A stretch of 64,000 nucleotides of DNA from Humulus lupulus. Its lineage: Eukaryota; Streptophyta; Magnoliopsida; Rosales; Cannabaceae. The translations under genes and the position numbers were made by a program. The notes beneath the pieces are model-generated. The model was given only the letters and a program-made list of their open reading frames with translations. It had not been told where the DNA came from and ran no database searches. Within the stretch, counting starts at the first letter, position 1; each line of letters opens with the position of its first letter. Positions 1 through 12,502 of this stretch are shown here, piece by piece. The stretch covers positions 132,411,701 through 132,475,700 of the forward strand of contig NC_084795.1 of the NCBI RefSeq assembly GCF_963169125.1, given 5' to 3'.

Positions 1-444
1 TGAATGGGTATTCTTTAAATCAATTCATCATTAGGCTTACCTAGTTTTACCCAGAAATTTCCCTTGTTTTATAGACGTCTTATTTCTAAAGCATGTTTGG
101 ACTCACCCGTTGAACCTAAATCAAAACATATTCCCTATGAACATTTAGAAATAGCCTACCAGTAACTACAATAAGTGTTGCAAATGAACATGGTTAAGAA
201 CAGAAATTCCATTGGATATGAAAAAAGAGGAAAATACTGTTCAAACCAAAGAATGAGATACTTACAGGAAAGTACGTTCGCAGATTGGAGGGAGTAGACT
301 TGGCAACGGGAAGCTCCGGGAAAGCTTCTAAATGTTTGGGCACGATGAACGATTTTGGGGATTCTGGGAAATAAGGGAAGCTTGGAAGTTCAGAAAAGGG
401 AAATTTTTAAATGCAAAGGTGGTGAAGTTTAAAATTTGGCCATC

Positions 445-454
445 CTATTTATAC
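445..454 (-). promoter_or_regulatory. TATA box of the Tat-1 antisense gene
   Basis: On the minus strand the sequence reads TATAAATAGGATGGCC, with a CCAAT-like motif upstream (around 479-493 on the plus strand). The Tat-2 copy has TATAAAAAGG followed by GGTGGCC in the equivalent place, also preceded by CCAAT and CCTTGGATC. Keeping TATA, GGCC and CCTTGGATC in the same order in two otherwise diverged elements supports a real promoter. It would drive transcription towards the left edge. Confidence 0.55.
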
Positions 455-703
455 ATAAATTGTGGAAATTAATCTGCACCATCCAATTCGGTTAGTTCAA
501 GATCCAAGGGCCAAGATCAAATAAACCAAATGGCGACAAAAAGTTGACAAGACAATTATTGCAGTCCTCGAAACTTGAACAAACGCCAATTGTGGTACAC
601 CACGTGTCCAGTACTCGAGCAGTAGCCAGGCGTGGTATTTTGTAACATAAATCTAAAAGCCCCTACTGTGTAGGTTAGAAAGTGACAACATCATACACGA
701 GCA

Positions 704-720
704 GGAGCTTGGGGGGCAAA
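704..720 (+). other. Polypurine tract of Tat-1
   Basis: A purine-rich stretch ending in CTTGGGGGGCAAA abuts the TG that opens the LTR. This is where plus-strand DNA priming occurs in LTR retrotransposons. The same 11-mer, CTTGGGGGGCA, precedes the Tat-2 LTR. Confidence 0.75.
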
Positions 721-1446
721 TGTTGTACCCTGATTTTATCACGAGTCCATGCACTCAGCTCGGGTATAGCTGGCAGATAAATATACGGAGAAATAACCAA
801 GGAGAATGATATCTGCTTATTATCCACGTGGACTACTCGAGATTCATAGTGGTCATACGTTGTTTAAGGTGTCCTGAGTTTATCCTGAACTAAGGATGCA
901 ATGGCTATGAAGCACGAGCTCATAATTTTAAATAGCTGTCGAAGCACGAGCTTGGAGGAGATATCCAGTTCATTGTAATTCTAGTATATTGCATACCCGC
1001 GGATCCCCAGAGACTCGGGATCCCTTTATACGTTTATTTATGACCAGTCTGTCATATTTATTATCCAAGATAACAGGAACCTATTTATTCTATTATCAAA
1101 TCATATCCCAATATAAATGGGAATTATTTGTATTAAATGTAATCATTATGTAAATGCGTGATTGGCTCACGTGGTTACCCAAACTTGTCCTTGGAATTCC
1201 CTTATAAATACTAGGAATATTGGACAAGAAATGGGACCATTATTCTGTAATACCAAAACTTTGCCAAAATAGAGAGTGAAACAACAATAATATTGACTCG
1301 TGGACTATGTGGATTTTAACCACTGAACCACGTAAAATTTATGTGTTCTTGAGTGAATTCTGTTTACTTTTTATTACGATTTACCATTAAGCACTAATCT
1401 GCCTTATTATTTCTTAATACACCGTTGGTGAAAAACCGCGTCAACA
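721..1446 (+). repeat. 3' LTR of Tat-1 (726 bp)
   Basis: The LTR starts TGTTG and ends CAACA, a perfect short terminal inverted repeat, directly after the polypurine tract. A TATA box (TATAAATA) lies at 1203-1210, leaving about 240 bp for R-U5, and AT-rich U3 lies upstream. The flanking DNA on the right (CGAATTTT) belongs to the leader of the Copia element, so Tat-1 inserted into Copia. The left target duplication is outside the window. The sequence differs from the Tat-2 LTR, so these are two separate families. Confidence 0.8.
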
Positions 1447-2654
1447 CGAATTTTTTGATAAATTCTAGAAACTTAATTGTGGTATTTTTGCATAAATTCA
1501 TAGAATTGCTCATGTAGTAACATGATTCGACCCATCCAATTATAACATATCTATTTGCATTATATGTGGTATTTATGCAATTGGGCTTAGATGCATATAG
1601 TGGCACATATGTTTGCTAAATATATAGATTTTTTTCCAAATAAAATATTCATAAAATAATAGGTTTTATTTGGGCCTATTAGAAAATGTAAAGTTTAAAT
1701 TCATCTCTTATGGGTGATTCCACTTGGGAATTGCTTTGCATGACTACAGTGAGCCTAATCAATTAATAACAATTAATAAAATGAAGGTTTAAATTCCTGT
1801 CTTTTGGACCTTGTATGGAAGTTTGGGGGGCTTAGTAGTGGGAACGAGATACTGAACCCAGTCCTCCTCCATACAAGCCCAATTGTTAAGTCCACTTACC
1901 TGAGTTGGATTTAATTGTATAGAGTCATTATATTAGTTAAACCTAAATATTGATTAGCAATAAATTAATTCTAAATTAATTGAATTTGTTTCAATGTGAC
2001 ACTTTAGAATTAATAGGAAATTATAGGACTTTGGTTTTAAAAATTTAATTTTTTCAAATTTTTTTGGAGAACCATAGTCATTAATTTTCTAAAAATAAAT
2101 AATAAAAATACTATTTTTAATTTTATAATGAGCTTATTTTAATAATTATATTCGATCTCCACCGCTGGTTTAACAACATCAATAGCTTAATGGGGCCTCG
2201 AGACGCTTTGATTCGTCCCCCTATGGATGGTGTTCATTAGTTATTTTGACAAAGATAGATAATTATAGGTCAAATTCTACTAAACTCACCCCTACGGTGA
2301 CTACTATGACTAAATCTATTGATTATCGAAATAGTGGGTCAAGCTCATAAAAAAAGTGAATTTGTTTTCTTATTTTGATCGAATAGTAGGTTGTTAATAA
2401 TTGTGTCCATTATTAAATAAGTTTACAACTTTATTTAACTAGTGGAATTTTTTACTCTCGCCAACCGGGACAAGGATATCATGGATTAGTTGAAAACCTA
2501 AAGAAATAGAGATATGATTATTTTGGTATTTTTTCTCATATCTTACATATTTTTTTTATATATGTTATGATATTTCTTGAAATTAGAGTGAATAGAATTT
2601 TTATTGAGCAAAAGGGATTGATTTCTATTTTATTGATATTAAGTAGTTTTAAGT
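1447..2654 (+). other. Copia 5' leader
   Basis: This is an AT-rich, non-coding stretch of 1.2 kb between the Tat-1 LTR and the Copia gag start. It includes a GC-richer patch around 2155-2240 with a CCACCGCTGG motif. No TGGTATCAGAGC-type primer site is present, so the 5' LTR and primer-binding site were lost or lie left of the Tat-1 insertion. The only open frame here (1394-1606, minus) spans the LTR edge and is not a gene. Confidence 0.55.
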
Positions 2655-3111
2655 ATGGCTGTATCTACTCCCATCCTTTCTCAACTTTTGATGGAGAAAC
2701 TCACTAGAGAAAACTTCCTTAAATGGAAGCAGAACATCAACACAGTGTTGATTGGTGACAAATTTTAATTAGTCATATCTGAGGAATCCCCAGAACGAGC
2801 ACCGTCTTCGCACGTTCTTGATGGCACCATAAATGTTTGGATAGCACTGTCTTCGCATGTTTGTGATGGCACTGTAACTACCCTGATGACACCATCTCCT
2901 CACGTTCGTGATCAACTCAACAATGGTCTGACGCAGCTCATAAACAAGCTTCAGATTTTTGAGCCTATCATGGGTGGACCTAGTAAGGGATGAGAAAATA
3001 AGACTACTGTTGTTGCTGCTGATCCAGCTAAGGTTGAAGCTAACGAAGCTTTTTCTTCGAAAGGTGGACAAAACAACAACCCCAAGCCCGCAAAGAATGC
3101 AAGGATGAGTG
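2655..3111 (+). pseudogene. Copia gag, N-terminal part
   Basis: Starting at the ATG at 2655 the frame reads MAVSTPILSQLLMEKL, then a LTRENFLKWKQNINTVL stretch typical of the start of Copia gag (UBN2/DUF4219-like). A stop follows at 2766. Further fragments in the neighbouring sequence keep a GGQNNN-type basic, Asn-rich linker. Frameshifts and stops make it non-functional. It is cut at 3111 by Tekay-1 and resumes at 15016 with the zinc knuckle. Confidence 0.75.
3107..3111 (+). repeat. Target-site duplication of Tekay-1 (left copy)
   Basis: AGTGC here is repeated exactly at 15011-15015 on the far side of Tekay-1, inside the same Copia gag frame. Confidence 0.85.
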
Positions 3112-5619
3112 CAGTAACGCCCTGGATAACCAAGACCATTACACTGTGTGTTTCAAATAGTGCGAGACTTGCTAATCAAGTCATTTAACTAAAAATGTGA
3201 ATCTAAAGACATAAACAGGTTAGGTATGAAAGATTTTGGTTATAAACGAATAATTTTCATTAAAATAAATGTTTGGTACATGGGATCCCAAATCAGGGTC
3301 TAAATGACATAATTACAGAACTTCCAAATATTATAAATAATCAAGCCACTCTAATGGAAAAATACACGTTTTAGGTTTTCGTCCCTGTACAATCCCTCGA
3401 CTGTGGCGGCCGAGTAGCTGACAATGTACACCTCGCCCCCAGAGCTCTCCAACCCATGGTCAAATTCGTCTTACCCTTGCCTTTACCTGCACCATGTAGC
3501 ACCCGTGAGCTGAGGCCCAACAAGAAAACTATAACATCATAGCACAATCAATATCGATAACCAAATAGTTCACAGAGCATAACCAAATGATTTACAAGAC
3601 ATTAATCAATTATCCAACAAGCCAGAACATTCACTAAATCAAGGACAACAATCAATCACCAATGATCTAGTATCCAGATATTCAGCATACCATATACATC
3701 AAATTAACATCAGTACACATGTCAAGCAACAACTAGGGTCGACGCCCTTAGGCCGCACCCTCTAATTAATCCACTGTCTTTGGTTCGCTTAGGCCAAGCC
3801 CAGTGTTCACCCCACTAACTCCGGCCTTCTTAAACCAAGCTCAGTGATTAGTAAGCTATCCTCAGCTACCAGTGGTTGAGTCGCGCCCTGTGCGCAAGTA
3901 TTGATTCCGGCACTCTTAGGCCGTTTATCACATGTCCCCATGGCATAATACCACCCATGACATTTATACAATTATAGGGAGCTCTTAGTCCCAACATATT
4001 CACATGGTTTAACACAATCATATAACAGTGCATACAAATATAGGGAACACTTAGTCCCATCCTATCAACATAAACAGGTGCAGTTTTCTTACCTTTAATC
4101 TCAAGTGCTTTGATTAAGAAAGACAACCCCCGAGCACGATCCTGTCCTGAGCCCAAGCGTATACCTAGTCACAACCATGATAAAGGATTCCATCAATAAT
4201 TGTATAAAGGTTTCTGGATAGTGTTCTAACCTCCGGGACATCGAATTCCACCAAACACATTAGTGGGATCGTTCCCGAGCACTTAGGTTAGGTTCCTGCG
4301 CTTAAAAACTCTAAAAGGCCAAGAATGCCCTTAAGGGCCACGACCCAAGTTACCTATGCAGCAGCTTGCCCCCAACCAGAGGCCCAGCCTCGCCGAAAAA
4401 CAGACACGGGCCGCGGCTCATCACTCCCCATGCCGTGCCCTGCCCTTCTTCCTCAGCACCAACCAGCTTCGAAGGGCCGCGGCACAACAAGAATTGAGCC
4501 GCGGCCCGACCCCTTCGAACCCAGAAAATCCACCATTTTAACACTGAAACCTCACTCAAACCCATCCAAATTCATCCCAATGATACAACCCAATTATCAC
4601 AACATTCTAACATGTTTTCAACAACATAACCCAGCAAAAACCTAGTCTAGAAACTCATCAAAGTAACATTTTAATCTCTGAAACCCATAAGCTCAAGAAC
4701 ACCAAAACCAGCCAGGAAATCATAGAATTCAAACACTAAACCATAAATTGGAACTTACCAATCCTCCAAGAGATTGCTGAGCTCTTTCCCAAATCTTTAG
4801 CCTCAATTCAGTTCTAAATTCAAAACCCAAAAACTCTTAGAACCCAGCCAAAACTATTGAATTTAATAAGCTAAACCACAATTCAATACTTACCTAAACT
4901 CTTGGTTTGAACCTTCAAATTTCTACTAAAATTCTCCCCTCAATCCTAGCTCAAATTCATGAGTTTCCAGCCCAAAAATCCTTTGTTTCTGTGGTTCCCT
5001 AGAGAGATAAAGAGAGAGAGAGAGAGAGAAAGAAAGTCGGTTTAGGCATATTATACTATTTTCTCAGCATTATCTAACCTATCCTTAATTAATCAAGTCA
5101 ATCTCGAGGCTTGGGGTACCGAAAACGTCCCCAAGGTCAAAATGGTTAAATTCCCCTGTATTTCCACCTAGGCTTCCTAACCTCAAATATATCTCCAATT
5201 ATCTATTTTCACAACTTAATAACCCAAATAAATATCCACTACCCAAAATACCCCTTGACTCACCCCGAGTCAGGTACCGGGTCCCGTTGTAACTTTCCCG
5301 CTACTTGCTTCCTAGGATCGCCTCGTGCCGAAGGCTACAAATATATATCCACATAATAATGTGGTCTCAACAGTTATCACAAATAACCACATTTATGCCC
5401 TCACTGGCCAAAATTACAATTATACCCTTACAAGCTAAACAGGGCCCGCATGCTTATCTAATACTCATAAACATGCATTTCACATATCCATATAATCATA
5501 GGATCATACATATCACATAATCATGCATCTTCACCATTAATTCACATAACTTCCAATTATGCCCTCCTGGCACACTAATCAAGGCTCTTAAGCCTTATTA
5601 GTAATTTTGGGTCGTTACA
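3112..5619 (-). repeat. 3' LTR of Tekay-1
   Basis: This pairs with 12503-15010. In element orientation it starts TGTAACGACCC next to the polypurine tract and ends near CCAGGGCGTTACT. It contains a GA microsatellite around 5009-5030 and a GC-rich island (about 4333-4510) with three CCGCGG motifs. Open frames here, such as 4325-4645, are chance frames in the island. Confidence 0.85.
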
Positions 5620-5634
5620 ACTATCCCTTCCTTA
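5620..5634 (-). other. Polypurine tract of Tekay-1
   Basis: The minus strand reads AAGGAAGGGATAGT directly before the LTR TGTAACGACC. Upstream is a GAGGACGAAATT block, also seen in Tekay-2 at 28345-28378. Confidence 0.75.
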
Positions 5635-8364
5635 TAATAATTTCGTCCTCAAAATTTACTTGAACACATCAGATGGTAAACCTCGTACCTCTGATTATAA
5701 TTCCCAAAGTCCAACGCCTTTACTCTTACTCTTCGATAACACTCAAACGTGAGTAACAATCTTGTTCCACAAGATCTTATCTGAGAATTATACCTTCATT
5801 AACCTTTGCTTGCACATCAAATCTACTGAAACCCTGGGGTCTGCTTATTTCATCAACGGTCGCTCTATTGTCTTATCATCGATACCAGAATACTCATGAG
5901 TCATCACCCCTATTAGGGTGAGATCAGCTTATAGGCCCCCGGCCTAACCCTTGGTACAACCTCAGAATTCCTATTGAATCGGGAGTCAGAACTCCCCTTT
6001 CTTTCCCAGAATATCATACCCTTCTTTACTGCACTACTTGGACAGATACAAATCTTTCATCTGGGTACTTTATATTCCAAAGTTAACAATTTTCAAGCTC
6101 TTATTTCCTTTCAAATAGGCAGATACTCTTGCCTTAAGAATTCCAGCAACCTCTTTGGTTTTCTTCCGAACTAATGTTGAACCGTAGTATTCACTACCCT
6201 TTACTTCTTTACTTAGAGCAGTACCCCTTACTTTTTATCTTGTCATGTCCTGTGCCGTGTCACCTTAGTTGTACTCCAACATTCATCATTGTGACCGTTC
6301 CATCAAAGGATTATACCTTCCTGGATATCTCAAATATCTGCACATTCAATGCATACTCTCTTAATTAACCGTTAAGTCTTCAGATTGCTATCCCATCTGC
6401 AATCAACCAATAATTCAAGGTTCCCACTCTATTCTCTTCGTTCTCTAGTTCCTTCCACAGCTTGGAAGACTATGGGGTTTCAGCTTAGCATTACCAATGC
6501 TCTACCCCATTACTAGTTCACCTGAACCAAGTTACATTAACTCATTCAGCTAAGTTATAAATTTCCCTGTCCAATCACTTTACTCATAATCTAATGTGCT
6601 CCACTCCTATGATCCACCACTATAACACTTTACTTTCCAATATCCAAGCATATTAAATTCTGTCACCCGCTCAAACCTCCCGGTACAACACACCCTAGGA
6701 GGTGGAACGACATCCACTTAGAATTCTCATCTCCACGCCAAACTCCCATCGGACCACTCATTCGTCCCTTGAACCTTAATTCGTATTATATTCATAGGGT
6801 TCTTCCCCATCTCCATAAGACAATCACTTTGGATTCTATTGTCCAAAGGGATACGTAACTGTTCATCACCACACACCGATGTTATTCCAACCATAATCGT
6901 TACCTTGTTTGTTCCACTATAGCCCGTGGTGTTCTGTTCAAGTGACACACACACCTCCCAAATAAGAGATCTACCTCCATATAAATCCTCTCCTCGTACA
7001 GCCGAGGATTTATAATATCAACCATCCACCCATTATATTTCACTAAATCTTGGTCCCTAGGTTATCTTTCATACAAATGATCAAACACTCAAATACCTTA
7101 CGCTATGCACACACCGCCAATTCAATATTCCATGTATATCGACCATGTTCCCATTCTTTTACCTCCTGCGAGGCTCGATCCATCCTCGCGTCAATCTGTG
7201 CCTGGGCGGATCTCAACCTGTGATGTACCACTCACGGTTCACATCTTTATCAAAAGTTAGGTCCTTCATGCTACCCTTCTGTATTTAACCCCAACATGCA
7301 TATTCTTACATCACCATGCGCTAATCAGTTCTCAATTTGTCTTCTGAACTTCTAATTTGACACTATCCATTCAGTCTAACTTCAAGTCTTACTATCCTTC
7401 TGATCTCTAGTGTAACTACCTGCGAAGATACTTACGTAGTAGACGATGTGTTTACCGACCTCATTGTGCTCCCTATCTTTTAGACGTTCTTTAGAAGCTT
7501 CTCTGTGGCTTCAGATCAAACCTCTTCATACTTGACCCCTTCTCTTCTTGTAGCACTATCTTGAATACCCCTGGCGAGATCAAAACTGACACTTCTTGGA
7601 GCCTTACCTATGACCCTGCTTCCTTAGTATCAACACCATCAGCGTAGTAGTCGTTTGTATTCCACTTCTACCTGGAGAGTAGTCCAACATACAACCAATA
7701 ACCCTGAAGGAGACTTGTCCATACTGTTCCTATATCTTCTGCTCATAGAGCATACTTGTGTTGCTGATGCTTGAATCAATTAAGAACCTTTGTTACCAAT
7801 TCATCTCACCCTACTTGGTACAAGTAGTAATTCCTGAAATGTCTCTTTCCTTGATCCTCAGCTGGTAATAACCAGATCGTAGATCAATTCCTGAAGACAT
7901 TGTCCTATCTTGTAACCGGGCATTTAAACTCTTCATTCTTAACAGACGATACCAACAATTCCCACAATATGATGCTTTGTCTGATCCACCCCGAGGTCAA
8001 ACTTCTTCGATTGCTTCAGTAATTCTCTCTGTCAAACCATTGCCATCTTTCATAATGTCGCTGATACCGAACCAATCTGTAGCCTAGTCCTGAAGCATAC
8101 CCAATCGTTCCTTGCAGACCCATCTGAATTCCTACTGGTCAGCTCAATTTCCATCCAGTCCAATTAATATTTTCCCCAAGTGATATCCCCTACAATCCAT
8201 GGTTGTCTCTTAACAATTTAGCTCTCACTACAAACCCCTTTATTACTTGTATCCCAATTTTTCTTCCGAAAGATTATAATTCCTCCTCAACAATTACTAA
8301 TATCTCTAGTCCCTCATATATTACCCTTGAGGCATATTCTCTATGTCTGAATCCTTCCCGGGAC
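5635..8364 (-). pseudogene. Tekay-1 internal region, pol side, decayed
   Basis: This should hold the 3' part of pol on the minus strand, by position between the polypurine tract and the nested solo LTR. I find no frame longer than about 75 codons and no clear motif. Stops and indels are frequent, so individual domains cannot be placed. Short frames at 5974-6174, 6174-6368 and 8203-8400 run on the wrong strand and match nothing I recognise. Confidence 0.5.
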
Positions 8365-8369
8365 ATTCT

Positions 8370-10780
8370 TGTAACACCCCAACTTGCTAATAAGGTTTAG
8401 GACCTTGATTAGTGTGCCTGGAGGGAAATAAGTGAATTAACATGTTAATATATGAATTTAGATGAATATGTGATTAGAATGCATGTTTAGGTGGAATAAA
8501 TATGCATGTGGGCTCCGTTTGTATGTTAGGGGTAAAATGGTAATTTTAGCCCGCTGAGGGCATAAATGTGATAATTGTATTATATGATTAGTACCACGTG
8601 TGAGTGGTGATATTATTGTGATGCACGTGCCGAGACGGTCCTAGGGAGCTAATTAGTTTAAAAGTCACAACGGGATTAAATACCCAGCTCGGGAGGAGCC
8701 TAGGGGTATTTTGGGAATTTAATGATTTGAGTTTGTGGGTTAATGGTTAATGATGATTGAGTAACTTGAGTGACCATTGGTGACCATTAAGAGTAACAGA
8801 TTTTAGATGAGAAAATGGTAGATTTGTATGAAATGTGAAATGGCAAAAATGCCCTTGAGGTTTAGTTAGGAAAGGATTTTGATGGAGGGGTAAAATAGTC
8901 TTTTGGCAGAGGTTTAGATAGCTTCAGCTTGGGGAAAAGAGGATTCACGTTCTAACACTTGGTCACATTTTTGCTCTTGTTGAAATTGGAGGAGAAACTA
9001 GAAGGAAAAGGAAAACCAAGGGTAAGAAGAAGAAAAGAAGGGAGCTAAAATTGGGAACTTAGGAGGAGAATCAAGAGGCTTGAGGCAACTAAAATCATGT
9101 ATAGGCTAAGGCTTGTTCAGAGGTAAGAGTTTATCCCCTGTTTTACTAAGTTTCAAATTTGATTTTAGAAAGTAAGCATGAAAATTGAAAGATTGTTGTG
9201 GCTGGTTTTGTATGGGAATTCAGCTTGGTAATCAAGAGGATTTGGTTTGAAGCTGGGTTTGGAGAGGGATCAAAGTCGAATTATTGATTGAGGTAAGAAT
9301 TTTAAACATTTTTGAGTTTTCGTATCTAATGTGTTTTAAGAATTTGGAAGCATGGTTTAAGTTTTTCAAGCTTTGGTTTAAGTTTTTTGGCCTACTGGTT
9401 TAAGTTTCTGAAGTTTGAAACCAAAGTGTGGATTTTGGGTGTGATTGTGTGTTTGACCTTTTTGCTGGTGTCTATAGGTTGTTAGATGGTTCATTTGAGG
9501 TTTCAAATTGGTTTTGGGGTTTAGGTATGTGTTTGGGTTGGATTTGAGATGTTTTGGCTCGGGGAAAATGCAGGGGAAAACAAAAAATTATGGGTTCGCG
9601 AAGGGGCGCCGCGGCGCACGGCTGCATCAAGAGCTGGGGGATTTTCTGGGCACCGCGGCCCTCCTTGGTGGGCGCCATGGCGCTAGGCTATTTCTGGGCA
9701 GGGAGATTTTGTAATTTTGGGCATTTTCCCCTGGGGGCTCGGGGGATGTTTCCGTTGTATTGTTTTGGGAAATTGGAGGTCCCGAAAGTGTGGGATTGGT
9801 CCCGGGAAGTGGTTTTTGGATTGGTTAGAATTAATGGATTTTTTATATGTGTTGTGACTAGGTTTTCGGAGAGGCTTGGGATAGAGGACCGTGCTCATGA
9901 CTTTGGTGCATTGTGAAGCTCGGGATACGGGTAAGAAAACTGTAGTACCCGTAGAGCAGGGCATGGGCCCATAGTGTTGTTGCAGGGCACGGCCCTAGAT
10001 TGTATTATTGTTAGGGTGTAGCCTTGATTGAATTATTATATGCTTGATTGTTGTTTGAGTTATGCTATATGTGATTATAGTAGAATGAACGGCAAAGGAG
10101 CCGGGAACGGCAAGGAGCCGAGAACGGCGAAGGGCCGAGAACGATGAAGGGTCGAGAACGACAGTGGGGCTGTGAATAACACTTAGACATGGAGTGCATA
10201 TTGTTAGGGTGAGACCTCAATGGATACATGGGATATCCTTATGGTGAGAACCGAGACCCTAGTCTTTGGTAATGCTTCTGGGACGGCATGGACGTATTTT
10301 TTTAGTCTGATGGACTATCTGTTTATCTGTGGATTATCTGATATGTTGATTATATAATATGCATATGTTATGTGCTGTATGAGTTTTCTTGCTGGGCTTC
10401 GGCTCACAGGTGCTCTGTGTTGCAGGTAAGGGCAAAGAGAAAATCAACCAGTCATGAGTACGGAGAGCATGAAGCGGCGCGTACATGTTTGGCTTGCCCG
10501 ACTGCTTTGGTTGGGGGCATTTTAAGAAATGGCTGTATTAAACTATAATTTTGTTGGTTAATTATTTGTAAACCCTCTTTGAGTTGTAAATATTTTATAA
10601 ACCAAGTTTTGGGATCCCAAATGTTAGACACTTGGAATTTTCAATGAAATAGGGTACTTTCAAAGATTACAGCCTTGACTTTTTGTTTAATCACACTTTT
10701 GTTCTAAAAACCTCGCTTAGCGAGTTAATTGCACATTTTAAACTCACTTAGTAACAGCTCTAAGGTAGTAGGGCGTTACA
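8370..10780 (+). repeat. Solo LTR A (Tekay-like, 2411 bp)
   Basis: It runs TGTAACACCCC...GGGCGTTACA and is flanked by perfect ATTCT duplications at 8365-8369 and 10781-10785. The start and the GGCTTCGGCTCACAGG block near 10395 resemble the LTRs of Tekay-2 and solo LTR B, so it belongs to the same broad family. It lies in Tekay-1 in the opposite orientation. With no internal region present, it probably arose by LTR-LTR recombination after insertion. It carries a GC-rich island near 9590-9690 and a short minisatellite at 10088-10165. Confidence 0.85.
10088..10165 (+). repeat. Short tandem repeat in solo LTR A
   Basis: About four and a half imperfect units of 16-18 bp built on GAACGGCAAGGAGCC follow one another. 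The later units drift to GAACGATGAAGGGTC. Confidence 0.7.
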
Positions 10781-10785
10781 ATTCT

Positions 10786-12487
10786 CAACACCGAACTATT
10801 CTAGCTCGTTAAAGAACAAAAAACGTGAACTATTCAGTCAACTAATCATATCCGAGGAGCTAGCCTTGGGCTCTGAATGCAACAAAACATTCCAGTCTTC
10901 CATTCCCTAATCATGGGAAATCCATCCTAACATATCAAATCATTTCATGTAAAATTCGTGCCCTCACCTGACATCCTTCTAGGTGGCGTCTCCTGCCTCA
11001 GGTGCATACTAAATAACCTAACTGGTTCCCATCACTGTCCTGACAACTATCTTGTAAATCAGGCCCCTTCCTGTTAAAACCAAAAGCCATAGAATTGTCT
11101 GGGGTTCTTCTGCTTTGATTATCGAGAATCTATCCTTACTAAATTCCACCAATGGAAATACTGTCATTTGCATCTCTTGCCCTATGACATTCATGCTCTA
11201 TACCTCATTCCACAGATCTCAAATAACATGGCCCTCCCTAATGTCAAAATACAGACGAAGATCTCATACATTGGAGCGGCCCTGACTCTCTGGTCTATTT
11301 CAGAGTTTAATCCTTAAATGGGTCATCATTTCCAACTACATTCGCCCGTATCAATCTCCCAAAATGAATTACCCAACTCACAAAACTCATTGACATACAC
11401 TGTCGTTACTTTATCATTCCAAATCAAGCTTATAAGCCTATTAATCTCCGCAGCTCAAACTATGTCTTTATAACCTCTTTTATCAAATCACCATCTGAGT
11501 TCTTTCCAACCCATCATGCCAATGTCTCGGTCTGTGTACCATTTCCAGGCATCCTTTTGCCACAAATACTTAGCATAACCCCTTAGTCATGACCTCTCAT
11601 CTACATATAACCAAGGATGGAATTAACTTTGCCCATCCACTGACCAGTCCCTAGGCAACCCCAAACTTTCCTCAAAACTAGAGGATAATGCCTTTTAAGC
11701 CTTCCATTTAGTGCTCTTATCTGTCTGTATTCTTATATTAAACCAACACTGGTAACCTTACTGTCAAAGTATACAAAGCAGCTCCTTCTCCAGAAAAGTC
11801 TGCTGTTCTGCCATCTAGCCTAAGCTATTAAACCCCACATCTTACTCACATACTAGCGAACATCTGCTATGACTTTCAGGGGTAGATGGAGGTTTCCAAC
11901 CCCGTCTATCATCTGCAATCCCCATGTAATACAACGCCAGGACTACTTAACCATTCTGGGCGCAAACAATTTGAATTCATCCGCCGCTGCTGACTAAGCT
12001 CCTTAGCCCTGAGGTTCACACTTCGAACCAATCCACAACTAGGTCTAAATAACCACAATAATCATGCATACATAAAGAATAATAAACACTAATTCACAAT
12101 TCCATGCATTTAGCTACCAAATTTTATTGCTACCACGCATATTCACACTTTACCATGCTTCCTACATACTATAAACATGTACAACATATAAATTCAATTC
12201 AGGCAGTAAACCATATACAATCAATATACAAACCATTATCCAAATATCCATTCACATGCAATAGCGATGCTGATCAGCATGCCTCAATCTCATCACACAA
12301 TAGTCAAGGGCCAGGGCCTATCAGTTTCTCATGATCCCTACAGTTATACAAAAAAATACATTCATATATCAATCAAGAACTTAAGCATATAATCTCATAT
12401 ATTCAATTACAGAACCATGAGTCGAGCTTGTCTTTAGCGGCAAGTGTACATGTCCAGCCAATCTCCAGGAACCCTTAAACCTAGACG
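10786..12487 (-). pseudogene. Tekay-1 internal region, gag side, decayed
   Basis: This lies between solo LTR A and the Tekay-1 primer-binding site, where leader and gag are expected on the minus strand. No frame on either strand gives a recognisable protein. The plus-strand frame at 12104-12334 is not gag-like and looks like chance. Confidence reflects the position only. Confidence 0.4.
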
Positions 12488-12500
12488 GCTCTGATACCAA
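12488..12500 (-). other. Primer-binding site of Tekay-1
   Basis: The minus strand reads TTGGTATCAGAGC, complementary to the 3' end of initiator tRNA-Met. It lies 2 bases from the LTR end at 12503. It sets the element on the minus strand. Confidence 0.85.
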
Positions 12501-12502
12501 GT

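Larger units (their letters stand above)
1..720 (+). mobile_element. Tat-1: 3' internal end of a Tat-type Ty3/gypsy element
   Basis: This is the non-coding region just upstream of the 3' LTR at 721. It resembles the reverse complement of 53716-54000 in Tat-2. Shared landmarks in the same order are a CCACGT...TCAG stretch, a CTAAAAGCCCC block near 650, CACGAGCAGG near 695, and the 11-mer CTTGGGGGGCA. In Tat-2 the matching region holds the promoter of a gene antisense to pol. Here the matching gene would start on the minus strand and run off the left edge. No protein-coding exon is recognisable in these 720 bases. Lineage assignment rests on the similarity to Tat-2, whose proteins are clear. 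Confidence 0.7.

Noticed and set aside
4325..4645. Pro-rich frame in the Tekay-1 LTR
   Set aside because: The equivalent frame in the partner LTR (13716-13916) is shorter and differs at the ends, and it sits in the GC-rich island.
9554..9916. 120-codon open frame in solo LTR A
   Set aside because: It covers the GC-rich island of the LTR, where several frames on both strands are open by composition.
12488..12500. tRNA-like match
   Set aside because: Only the 13 bases of a primer-binding site match tRNA-Met. No tRNA body is present. The same holds at 24915 and 41130.
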